Source: a virus
Direction: 5' to 3' (one strand)
Length of the DNA stretch: 22,560 bases
IMG/VR virus record: IMGVR_UViG_3300007344_003261
Span: 1 to 22,560 of that record
Shown here: positions 1-6,014 of the stretch, in pieces
Layout: each line of letters opens with the position of its first letter
How positions within the stretch are numbered: the first letter of the stretch is position 1
Made by a program: the position numbers and the translations under genes
Notes under the pieces: model-generated
Database searches by the model: none
Seen by the model: only the letters and a program-made list of their open reading frames with translations
Told to the model about the DNA's origin: nothing

Positions 1-21
1 AGGTCAAAGGAGTAACAATCT

Positions 22-45
22 AATTTAATTTAATTCAATATAATT
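22..45 (+). promoter_or_regulatory. A/T-only leader of groEL
   Basis: The 24 bases before the groEL ATG are almost pure A/T. They contain AATTTAATTTAAT (22-34), which recurs exactly at 5535-5547 just before another start codon. A purine-rich AAAGGAG lies at 6-12, about 34 bases from the ATG, too far to act as a Shine-Dalgarno site. SD-less, A/T-rich initiation is typical of Bacteroidota and their phages. Whether this is a promoter, a translation enhancer or both cannot be told from sequence alone. Confidence 0.35.
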
Positions 46-1584
46 ATGTCTAACGAAATCGTTAAGAACTTAAACTTCGGAGACGAAGGTAAAAATAAAG
101 TGTTTGAAGGTGTATCAAAATTAACACGAGCCGTTAGTTCCACATTAGGAGCTAGCGGTAAGTGTGTAATGCTTGAGGACTCATCTGGCAAACCACTAAT
201 CACAAAGGATGGTGTAACTGTAGCAAATGCAGTTATACTTCTAGACCCTGTTGAAAATATGGGTGCAACGCTTTTAAAGGAAGCAGCTAGACAAACTGTT
301 AAAGAAGCAGGGGATGGAACAACTACTGCTACAGTATTAGCACACTCTATATTAAAAGAGGCATTTGCAACAGACAACTACAACTCAAGAGAAATCAGAG
401 ATGGTATTAACTCAGCAGTTGAAAAGGTGGTTAAGTACTTAGAGGGCGAATCAGTTGAAGTTAGTGGTGATATGCTAAAGCAGGTTGCCACAATATCTTC
501 TAACAACGACTCTAGCTTAGGTAAAATTATAGCTAAGGCTTTTGAGGATGTAGGAGAGAATGGTGTTGTTAGTATGGAAATATCTAATGACGAGGAAACA
601 TCGGCAGAGATAGTTGATGGAGCTTCAATTGATAAAGGATTAAAGAATCACCACTTTATTAATAACAAAGAGAAAGGTACTTGTGAGTTAAATAACCCAC
701 TTGTATTAATTGTAGAAAGCAAGATACCTAACGTAAGAAAGGTACAAAGCATTCTTGAGTACGTAATTAAGAACAACAAGGAACTACTAATTATCGGAGA
801 TGCCGATGAACAGCTAGTTACAGCGATTTCAATGAACGTATCTAAGGGTAACATTAAAGCTAATATCATTGACGCACCTGACTACGGTATTAATAAAAAG
901 CAAACATTACAAGACTTTGCTGCATTGACTGGAGCAACTGTAATAAATGAGGACTTAGGTGACGATATGGATTTAATTGACGTAAGCCACCTAGGAACGT
1001 GTTTAAAGGCCGTTACTACACAAGATGATACTATCATCCAAGTAGAGGAGATTAATGACGACACAAAGGCTCTAATCAAGCAGATTAAAAAAGAACTTAA
1101 GACAACAAAGATTAATGGTAAGAAACACTTGCTTGAAAGAAGGTTGTCAAGACTAGCTGGTAAGGTTGGTGTAATTAAAGTTGGTGCAAACTCAGAAGTT
1201 GAGTTAAAAGAAAAAGCTGACAGAGTAGAAGATTCTATCTGCGCTACTAAAGCTGCTATTAAAGAAGGTATACTTCCAGGTGGTGGAATTGCATTACTTA
1301 ACGCTAGTGGTAAGGTAACCCCATCTAATATAGGAGAAGAAATACTTTTAAAGGCTATTCAAGCTCCATTTGAAGTTATAATGTCCAATGCTGGTATTAC
1401 TAAGTTTGAATACCCTACTAAAAAAGGACGTGGGTACAATGTAGTTACAGGAGAAGTAGTTAATATGATTAAGGCGGGAATTATTGACCCACTACTTGTT
1501 ACAAAGAGTGCATTAAAAAATGCGGCATCTGTAGCTAATACGATACTTGCAACTGATTGTGTAATTAATAACTTGAGAGCATAA
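46..1584 (+). CDS. groEL: Phage-encoded chaperonin GroEL (Cpn60)
   Basis: ATP-driven folding chamber of 512 residues (E. coli GroEL has 548). The equatorial ATP site is intact: ITKDGVTVA with Asp55, DPVENMGATLLKEAA, AGDGTTTAT with Asp90, RVED with Asp396, then PGGG at 411-414. The apical domain spans roughly residues 190-370, and the chain closes with the ALKNAASVAN region of the C-terminal equatorial domain. Departures: the nucleotide loop TLGPKG is TLGASGK here, several apical hydrophobic substrate-binding positions look polar (His203, Gln234, Ser262), and the Gly-Gly-Met tail is absent, the protein ending NNLRA. The ATG follows an A/T-only leader. The stop overlaps the groES start by one base (TAATG), so the two are probably translationally coupled. 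Likely role: folding capsid or tail proteins in the infected cell. Family assignment is secure; activity is inferred from conserved catalytic residues. Confidence 0.97.
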   Translation: MSNEIVKNLNFGDEGKNKVFEGVSKLTRAVSSTLGASGKCVMLEDSSGKPLITKDGVTVANAVILLDPVENMGATLLKEAARQTVKEAGDGTTTATVLAHSILKEAFATDNYNSREIRDGINSAVEKVVKYLEGESVEVSGDMLKQVATISSNNDSSLGKIIAKAFEDVGENGVVSMEISNDEETSAEIVDGASIDKGLKNHHFINNKEKGTCELNNPLVLIVESKIPNVRKVQSILEYVIKNNKELLIIGDADEQLVTAISMNVSKGNIKANIIDAPDYGINKKQTLQDFAALTGATVINEDLGDDMDLIDVSHLGTCLKAVTTQDDTIIQVEEINDDTKALIKQIKKELKTTKINGKKHLLERRLSRLAGKVGVIKVGANSEVELKEKADRVEDSICATKAAIKEGILPGGGIALLNASGKVTPSNIGEEILLKAIQAPFEVIMSNAGITKFEYPTKKGRGYNVVTGEVVNMIKAGIIDPLLVTKSALKNAASVANTILATDCVINNLRA

Positions 1585-1844
1585 TGAAGGCAGTAGGAAA
1601 GTATATGTTGATAGAGCCTGTAAAAGAAAAAGAAGTATCTACAAAAGGTGGTTTAATTTTAGGAGAGAGTCACAGAGAAGATATAAGATACAGAGAGGCT
1701 AAAGTAAAAACCATTGGAACCTTAGTTGAAGGAGTGCAAGATGGGGATACCATCTACTATGACAGACACGCAGGGTTTGATATGGAGATTGACAAGGTTA
1801 TTTACAAAGTAATCAAGGAGTTTGACGTAGTAGTTGTTTTATAA
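1584..1844 (+). CDS. groES: Phage-encoded co-chaperonin GroES (Cpn10)
   Basis: Lid of the GroEL chamber, 86 residues (E. coli GroES has 97). The N-terminal strand KYMLIEPV aligns with the GroES strand RVIVKR. A mobile loop follows with GGLIL at residues 22-26, matching the GGIVL loop that docks on GroEL. Then come YREAKVKTIGTLVEG and a DGDTIYYD strand that corresponds to VGDIVIFND. The short end KVIKEFDVVVVL replaces LIMSESDILAIVEA. It is shorter than usual mainly in the loop after the mobile segment. One-base TAATG overlaps on both sides join it to groEL and to the next gene, so the three are very likely co-translated. The order groEL-groES is the reverse of the common bacterial groES-groEL order. 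Confidence 0.9.
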   Translation: MKAVGKYMLIEPVKEKEVSTKGGLILGESHREDIRYREAKVKTIGTLVEGVQDGDTIYYDRHAGFDMEIDKVIYKVIKEFDVVVVL

Positions 1845-2308
1845 TGAGAGGTGGAAAGTTAGAGTACTCCGACTTAAGAGACTTAAGCATACTTAAGCAC
1901 TACAGAGTTATTAGAAAGTGGGCAGCGAAGAATAATGATATTAGTACAACAGACTTAGAGATACTAATATACTTAGACTGCGTTGGTCTATTTAATAGGT
2001 TAGACTTTATAGATGGTCAGTACTCACACAGTTGGGACAGTGCAAGGTGGTCTAGGCTTATGGATGGTGGTTGGTTGACAGTATTCTCAAAGAGAGATAG
2101 AGTTAACACTAAGAAGAATATTTACAAGGTATCATTCAAGGGTAAGAACCTCATCAATAGAATCTACAAGATAATGGTTGGAGAGGAAGACATACCAACA
2201 AGTACAAGACGTAATAGTATAATGAAAGGGGCGACCTACACAGATAAAGTTCTTATAAAATCAATAAAAGATGTTAATAAAGATAAAACAATAAACAATG
2301 GGATATAA
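1844..2308 (+). CDS. Putative winged-helix (MarR-like) DNA-binding protein
   Basis: A 154-residue basic protein. Residues about 33-110 read as a winged helix-turn-helix: STTDLEILIYLDCVGLF as first helices, SWDSARWSRLMDGGWL (63-78) as a recognition-type helix, then a basic hairpin wing (KRDRVNTKKNIYKVSFKGK) leading into a helix. The pattern of Y-K-V-S-F-K-G-K before the last helix is typical of MarR-type proteins found in Bacteroidota phages. The C-terminal 40 residues are Lys/Arg-rich and probably disordered. It starts on the groES stop (TAATG) and overlaps the next gene by 11 bases. A regulator of the phage or of host transcription is possible; the fold is inferred from pattern only. Confidence 0.5.
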   Translation: MRGGKLEYSDLRDLSILKHYRVIRKWAAKNNDISTTDLEILIYLDCVGLFNRLDFIDGQYSHSWDSARWSRLMDGGWLTVFSKRDRVNTKKNIYKVSFKGKNLINRIYKIMVGEEDIPTSTRRNSIMKGATYTDKVLIKSIKDVNKDKTINNGI

Positions 2309-2843
2309 AACAAAGTCAATGATTAATGCAGTTGGTAGTACTTATGGAGGGGGGAATGTAGACCCTGGCTATGACACAGCCGCTAATTTAAAAACAAATT
2401 TAACAGAGGCAGGTAAGTCTTTCGGGAAACTTGCAGGGTCATACTATTCTGAGGATGTCAGAAAACCAAGGCTTGAAAAAAGAGCTAAAAAAAATGAGGC
2501 TAAAGCTTTAAAGTTAAGAGAAAGAAGTAAGAGACTTTATGGTGAAGAAAAAGATGCACCAGAGCCAATCACAAATGCTACTTTTAATGTTAAGGAGAGA
2601 AAAGGTATTAACACCCCAACAGAATCAAATCCAGTTGTTGACGAAATTATGAGTCGAACCCAACCTTTTAGTTCTTTAAACACTTCAGAAGACTATGATT
2701 TTAAAACTAAAAACGGTTATTCTTTAGCTAAAGACATTTTTAAGAGTTTAAATGGAGGAACCGAGTTTAGCGAGAGTCCTATTGAAATGAAAGGAGACGG
2801 ATTCAATAAAGGAATGTTAAGAAAAAACAAATACAAAAAGTAA
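2298..2843 (+). CDS. Hypothetical protein with KSMIN-type N-terminus
   Basis: 181 residues, not recognised. The N-terminus KTKSMINAVGSTYGGG resembles the start of the protein at 4227 (DKSMINMAGTSMGSG). Residues about 40-80 are a strongly charged predicted helix (RLEKRAKKNEAKALKLRERSK). The C-terminus is Lys/Gly-rich (KGDGFNKGMLRKNKYKK). No catalytic motif, signal peptide or membrane segment is visible. It overlaps the upstream gene by 11 bases and lies among small proteins next to the lysis and packaging genes, so a minor virion or virion-assembly protein is possible. Function unknown. Confidence 0.6.
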   Translation: MGYKTKSMINAVGSTYGGGNVDPGYDTAANLKTNLTEAGKSFGKLAGSYYSEDVRKPRLEKRAKKNEAKALKLRERSKRLYGEEKDAPEPITNATFNVKERKGINTPTESNPVVDEIMSRTQPFSSLNTSEDYDFKTKNGYSLAKDIFKSLNGGTEFSESPIEMKGDGFNKGMLRKNKYKK

Positions 2844-2844
2844 T

Positions 2845-3096
2845 ATGAAAAATATACTAAATCAACTAGGGGCGACTGCAACTAACTTAGAAGGGGCAAC
2901 TCCACAAGAAATGCAAGCACTAGGTATGAATCCTATGGGTCCTGCTGTTCAAGGCCCTATGGCTACCAATCCTATGATGCCAACAACAGACCCTGCTGTA
3001 ATTCCACCAGTAGTTCCAACAGCTAACAATTTTTCACCAACAACCAAATCAGTTGCTGACTACACATACGGTAGTGATGTAGCTAGAGGTTACTAA
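2845..3096 (+). CDS. Small Pro/Met/Thr-rich low-complexity protein
   Basis: 83 residues, not recognised. After a short helical start (MKNILNQLGATATNLEGATPQEMQAL), the middle (residues about 27-65) is dominated by Pro, Met, Ala and Thr, with repeated NPM and VPT-like units, and is likely disordered. It ends with DYTYGSDVARGY. There is only one base between it and the upstream stop, and the start context is TAATATG. Such low-complexity small proteins are common in this part of marine phage genomes. Role unknown. Confidence 0.55.
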   Translation: MKNILNQLGATATNLEGATPQEMQALGMNPMGPAVQGPMATNPMMPTTDPAVIPPVVPTANNFSPTTKSVADYTYGSDVARGY

Positions 3097-3106
3097 AAAC
3101 AAAACT

Positions 3107-3316
3107 ATGAAAAGCAAGAAGATGGTAGAAACAAAAAGACCTTACGCAGAAGAGCAAGGGTTTGACGCAATTTGGAATGGTCCATTAAATATGGATAATA
3201 TGCCAAGAGGGTATGGCTCAAGTAGTGGATGTAATGGTATTCAGTTACTAGCTAAAAATATGCCAGCATACCAGCCAGGACCTATTACAGAAAAAGCAAA
3301 GGGATTCAAGTTTTAA
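3107..3316 (+). CDS. Small hypothetical protein
   Basis: 69 residues, not recognised. It starts with a basic stretch (MKSKKMVETKRPYAEEQ) followed by a Gly/Asn/Pro-rich body with NGPLNMDNMPRGYGSSSG and PAYQPGPITEKAKGFKF. One Cys, no membrane segment. It is co-directional with its neighbours and 10 bases downstream of the previous stop. A small virion-associated or disordered protein is possible. The reading frame is supported mainly by packing and direction. Confidence 0.5.
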   Translation: MKSKKMVETKRPYAEEQGFDAIWNGPLNMDNMPRGYGSSSGCNGIQLLAKNMPAYQPGPITEKAKGFKF

Positions 3317-3319
3317 GTA

Positions 3320-3484
3320 ATGGCGGCAGACTTAAAGCTCTACGTTGCTAATGCATTAGTAATGATGATAACTATGTCAGACATAGAAGTCATACTTAAA
3401 ATACTTTTATTAGTTGTCACAATAGGTTACACTATTTTTAAGTGGCTATCTGCTATTAAAAAATACAAAGATGGAAAAAATTAG
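3320..3484 (+). CDS. Small holin-like membrane protein (54 residues)
   Basis: An ATG at 3320 opens a 54-codon frame ending at TAG 3482-3484. The peptide has a mildly amphipathic N-terminal segment (DLKLYVANALVMMITMSD), one clear membrane helix (VILKILLLVVTIGYTIFKWL, residues 24-43) and a basic tail (SAIKKYKDGKN). It starts three bases after the preceding stop and its last 14 bases overlap the M15 peptidase start. It fills an otherwise empty 154-base gap. Holins are short membrane proteins that release or trigger the endolysin, and small holin genes often sit directly before the endolysin as here. Role is inferred from topology and position. It could instead be another small membrane protein. 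Confidence 0.65.
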   Translation: MAADLKLYVANALVMMITMSDIEVILKILLLVVTIGYTIFKWLSAIKKYKDGKN

Positions 3485-3932
3485 TGAACACATATCATAC
3501 AAGGAGGCTGTTAGAAGTTCTACTGCTAAAAGATTAGGCATAGAGAACACCCCCACTGAGTTTGATTTGAAGAGAATGAAGTCTATATCCAAAAATGTAT
3601 TTGAACCTCTTAGAGAGGCTGTAAATGGCCCTATACGCATTAATAGCTTCTTTAGGTCTAAGGAACTAAATAAAGCAGTAGGTGGAAGTGGTACGTCTCA
3701 GCACTGTAAAGGAGAAGCTTTTGACTTAGATGACTCTTACGGTCATATGTCAAACGCAGATATGTTTAAATACATAAAAGACAACCTTAGCTTTGACCAA
3801 ATGATATGGGAGTTTGGTGACGATGAGAATCCTGATTGGGTGCACGTTTCTTATGTATCAGAAGATAAAAATAGAAACAGGTGTTTAAGAGCTGTAAAGG
3901 AAAATGGTAGAACTGTTTATATTGTAATATAA
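3471..3932 (+). CDS. M15-family peptidase, putative endolysin
   Basis: 153 residues, a zinc D,D-peptidase of the M15 (VanX/VanY-like, M15_3) type that cleaves peptide cross-links of peptidoglycan. The zinc ligands are visible: His78 and Asp85 in SQHCKGEAFDLD, and His125 in DWVHVSY. The acidic residue three positions before the last His (Asp122) takes the place of the catalytic Glu of VanX (E-W-W-H). Arg62 in SFFRSKELN matches the conserved NSxxRS region upstream. There is no signal peptide, so export would depend on a holin, and the 54-residue membrane protein overlapping its start is the obvious partner. It ends on a TAATG junction with the next gene. A virion-borne role in entry is the alternative. 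Confidence 0.9.
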   Translation: MEKISEHISYKEAVRSSTAKRLGIENTPTEFDLKRMKSISKNVFEPLREAVNGPIRINSFFRSKELNKAVGGSGTSQHCKGEAFDLDDSYGHMSNADMFKYIKDNLSFDQMIWEFGDDENPDWVHVSYVSEDKNRNRCLRAVKENGRTVYIVI

Positions 3933-4207
3933 TGGCAAAGAAGGTAAGTAAGAAAGATATGGCTTGTAATAAGCCAAAGAGAACATCTGGACACCCTAAG
4001 AAGTCTCACGTTGTAAAGGCTTGTGAGGGTGGAAAAGAAAAGATAATTAGGTTTGGTCAGCAGGGTGCTAGTACGGCAGGAAAGCCAAAAGCTGGAGAGT
4101 CTGCTAAGATGAAGGCCAAGAGAAAAAGTTTTAAGGCTAGACACGGGAAGAATATAGCTAAAGGTAAAATGTCTGCTGCATATTGGGCAGACAAAGTTAA
4201 GTGGTAA
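3932..4207 (+). CDS. Small basic DUF-type phage protein
   Basis: 91 residues, very Lys-rich. The middle, HVVKACEGGKEKIIRFGQQG, and the C-terminus, KSFKARHGKNIAKGKMSAAYWADKVKW in segments, match a compact domain of unknown function that I recall from many large marine and Bacteroidota phages. Two Cys residues (12 and 31) and His20, His68 or so are present but do not form an obvious zinc-finger spacing. The charge suggests nucleic-acid contact or a virion-internal role. TAATG overlap with the endolysin stop. The family is probably real; the function is unknown. Confidence 0.7.
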   Translation: MAKKVSKKDMACNKPKRTSGHPKKSHVVKACEGGKEKIIRFGQQGASTAGKPKAGESAKMKAKRKSFKARHGKNIAKGKMSAAYWADKVKW

Positions 4208-4226
4208 AAAATAAACATATATAAAG

Positions 4227-4706
4227 ATGAAAGATAAAAGTATGATTAATATGGCAGGAACTTCTATGGGCTCTGGATTAAAGATGTGTGGAAGCCAAGT
4301 AGGCAAGCATATGAAAATGGGTGGACCAAAGATGATGGGTGGTGACGAAAAGAAAGGGTTTAGAGAGTTATTTGCTGAAAATAGAAAAGCTGGTAAGAAA
4401 GAGTTTAAGTACGAAGGTAAAATGTACAACACAAAAACTGCCGAAGACGTAGCAAAAGGATTAAGTGATAAAGACCTATATAAAGCATATGAAAGAGCAT
4501 ACAACTCTACAAGTTCTTTTGATAATGTGCCTGGTTCTGAGCAATTAAAATCTAGAAACGAAATAGAAAAATCTTATTTTAACGAAGGCGTAAAAAGGGA
4601 ATTAAAACAAGAGGCATTAGACGTTATTAAAAAAGGTATGATTGCTGGTGCTGTACCAGGCCGTAGACAAGCAATGAAAGCTACTTATAAAAAATTAAAG
4701 CCATAA
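4227..4706 (+). CDS. Hypothetical protein, Met/Gly-rich N-terminus (KSMIN type)
   Basis: 159 residues, not recognised. The first 45 residues are rich in Met, Gly and Lys (DKSMINMAGTSMGSGLKM, then KHMKMGGPKMMGG) and share the KSMIN-x-x-G pattern with the protein at 2298. The rest is helical and charged, with FKYEGKMYNTKTAEDVAKGLSDKDLYKAYERAYN in sequence, and the C-terminus is basic (RRQAMKATYKKLKP). No catalytic motif or membrane helix. The two KSMIN proteins may be related minor virion components or share a targeting or packaging peptide. Confidence 0.6.
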   Translation: MKDKSMINMAGTSMGSGLKMCGSQVGKHMKMGGPKMMGGDEKKGFRELFAENRKAGKKEFKYEGKMYNTKTAEDVAKGLSDKDLYKAYERAYNSTSSFDNVPGSEQLKSRNEIEKSYFNEGVKRELKQEALDVIKKGMIAGAVPGRRQAMKATYKKLKP

Positions 4707-4712
4707 TTAATA

Positions 4713-5063
4713 ATGGCATTTAAGTTATCTAACCCACCATATAAGAACGAACCGACCCCAGTCTACCAAGCAGACTTGGGGCCTGGTGTTCTTGGGCAAA
4801 GTAATAACAACGGCACTATCATAATAAATGAGAAGTTAGACCCTAAGTTTCACGATGAGGTTATTAGGCACGAAAAAGTCCACATAAATCAAATGTCACG
4901 AGGCGACTTAGATTATGATGATAAGAACATTTATTGGAAGGGTAAGAAGTACTCAAAGAATAATCCTAAGATAGCTATGGCAAGTCCATCTAATTCTCCT
5001 TGGGAAAAAGAGGCTTATAAGAAATCTAAAACTAAATATAAAGATAAAAAATACAATGTCTAA
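4713..5063 (+). CDS. Mini zinc-metallopeptidase-like protein (HExxH)
   Basis: 116 residues with a textbook zincin motif: His53-Glu54-Lys-Val-His57 inside DEVIRHEKVHINQM. Downstream acidic residues in SPWEKEAYK (Glu98 or Glu100) could supply the third zinc ligand, as in gluzincins. The segment LDYDDKNIYWKGKKY lies between. The preceding NGTIIINEKLDP could be the edge strand that binds substrate. No signal peptide or membrane helix. Small HExxH proteins occur in Bacteroidota phages, but their substrates are unknown. Candidate roles are prohead maturation, processing of a virion protein, or an accessory lysis enzyme. It overlaps the next gene by 8 bases. The motif is seen directly; activity is inferred. 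Confidence 0.6.
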   Translation: MAFKLSNPPYKNEPTPVYQADLGPGVLGQSNNNGTIIINEKLDPKFHDEVIRHEKVHINQMSRGDLDYDDKNIYWKGKKYSKNNPKIAMASPSNSPWEKEAYKKSKTKYKDKKYNV

Positions 5064-5502
5064 GAAATTTAAAGATACAAAGTTAGGTAAGTTTTTAGGT
5101 AAGACTGCTCCACATATATTAAATATAGCTGGAGACTTATTACCAGACGCAGGGGTTTTAGGTATTGTTAAAAACCTTGTAGAGAAAGACGAAAAGATTA
5201 GCCCAGAAGACAAAAAAGAAGCTTTAGCTCAAACTAAAGAAATGTATGAGTTAGAAGTAAAGGATAGAGAATCTGCTAGAAATAGAGAGGTTGAAGTTAA
5301 AAAGGCAGGTGGGAAGGATACTATGATGATGCTTACAGGTATCGTTGGGTTAGCTTCTTTCTTATTTATCATATACGCAGTAGTTTACGAGGAAGGAGTT
5401 TTACATAACGAACTCTTTGTACATTTAATGGGTATGGTTGAAGGTGTTGTAATTTCAAACATATTTGCCTACTATTATGGGACATCAGCAGAAAAACAAT
5501 AA
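5056..5502 (+). CDS. Holin-like membrane protein
   Basis: 148 residues. A basic N-terminus (KLGKFLGKTAPHILNIAGDLLPDAGVLGIVKNLV) is followed by a charged helical linker (about 45-85) and two hydrophobic helices: MMMLTGIVGLASFLFIIYAV (about 90-110) and HLMGMVEGVVISNIFAYYYG (about 122-143). The arrangement, with Glu in the last helix, resembles the 3TM/GTA-type phage holin families annotated in Bacteroidota phages. It overlaps the mini zincin gene by 8 bases. With the 54-residue membrane protein upstream, the phage has two holin candidates; one may be a holin and the other an antiholin or a virion membrane protein. Confidence 0.6.
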   Translation: MSKKFKDTKLGKFLGKTAPHILNIAGDLLPDAGVLGIVKNLVEKDEKISPEDKKEALAQTKEMYELEVKDRESARNREVEVKKAGGKDTMMMLTGIVGLASFLFIIYAVVYEEGVLHNELFVHLMGMVEGVVISNIFAYYYGTSAEKQ

Positions 5503-5547
5503 AAAGTAAGTAATTATAAAAAGAGTAAGAATCAAATTTAATTTAAT
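5503..5547 (+). promoter_or_regulatory. A/T-rich spacer with repeated AATTTAATTTAAT leader
   Basis: A 45-base gap, among the larger ones in this tightly packed section. It ends in AATTTAATTTAAT (5535-5547) directly followed by ATG. The same 13 bases occur before groEL at 22-34. No stem-loop is apparent. A promoter or SD-independent initiation element is plausible. Confidence 0.3.
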
Positions 5548-5787
5548 ATGAATAGAATTACAGATGAAGAGCTAGAGCTTATCAGAGAGCAACAAACAAA
5601 AATTGCTCAAATTAAACAAGACATCGGAACACTAGAACTTAGGAAGCACGAGGTTATGGGCGTAATGCTTGATGTAAATCAAGAAGTCGAAGAAACAAAA
5701 ACCAAACTTGAAGAAAAGTATGGTCGTGTAAATATTAATCTTGACGATGGGAGTTACTCTGAGGTTGAAGATATAACTAAGGAATAA
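5548..5787 (+). CDS. Small coiled-coil protein
   Basis: 79 residues. Residues about 5-57 show heptad-like spacing of Leu, Ile and Val (ELELIREQQTKIAQIKQDIGTLELRKHEVMGVM in part), giving a long coiled coil. The acidic tail is DLDDGSYSEVEDITKE-like. It probably acts by oligomerising or binding another protein; similar short coiled-coil genes are frequent near packaging genes of marine phages. The start follows a repeated A/T leader, and the stop overlaps the next ATG (TAATG). Confidence 0.65.
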   Translation: MNRITDEELELIREQQTKIAQIKQDIGTLELRKHEVMGVMLDVNQEVEETKTKLEEKYGRVNINLDDGSYSEVEDITKE

Positions 5788-6014
5788 TGAGTAATGTTAT
5801 AAGAAAAATCAGCATAGGGTCTGATTACAAAAATGACGCTATGCACTACTCTGTTGGACAGCAGGTGTATGGTGGTCACGAAATATCTGATATTCTCTTC
5901 AATGAGAAAGATAACTCTTATAACATCTATATTCAAAAAGAAAAAGAAACATTGCCTTGGAAAAAGTTTAATTCTAATATGGCAATATCTGTTGAATATG
6001 ACTTGCAGTATTAA
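5787..6014 (+). CDS. Small conserved phage protein of unknown function
   Basis: 75 residues, probably mostly beta: ISIGSDYKNDAMHYSVGQ, then YNIYIQKEKETLPWKKFN and NMAISVEYDLQY. The first segment, with DYKNxAMHY, looks like a short family I recall from Bacteroidota phages, without known role. It is joined by TAATG overlaps to both the coiled-coil gene and the two-domain GroES-like gene, so the three are probably made together. Confidence 0.6.
   Translation: MSNVIRKISIGSDYKNDAMHYSVGQQVYGGHEISDILFNEKDNSYNIYIQKEKETLPWKKFNSNMAISVEYDLQY

Noticed and set aside
1-15. Possible 3' end of an upstream gene (codons ending in TAA at 13-15)
   Set aside because: Only four sense codons are visible, so no family or even a coding frame can be supported.
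3917-4504. 195-codon minus-strand frame with hydrophobic residues
   Set aside because: It is opposite two well-supported genes; its Phe/Leu/Ser-rich composition is what antisense of Lys/Glu-rich AT-rich genes produces.
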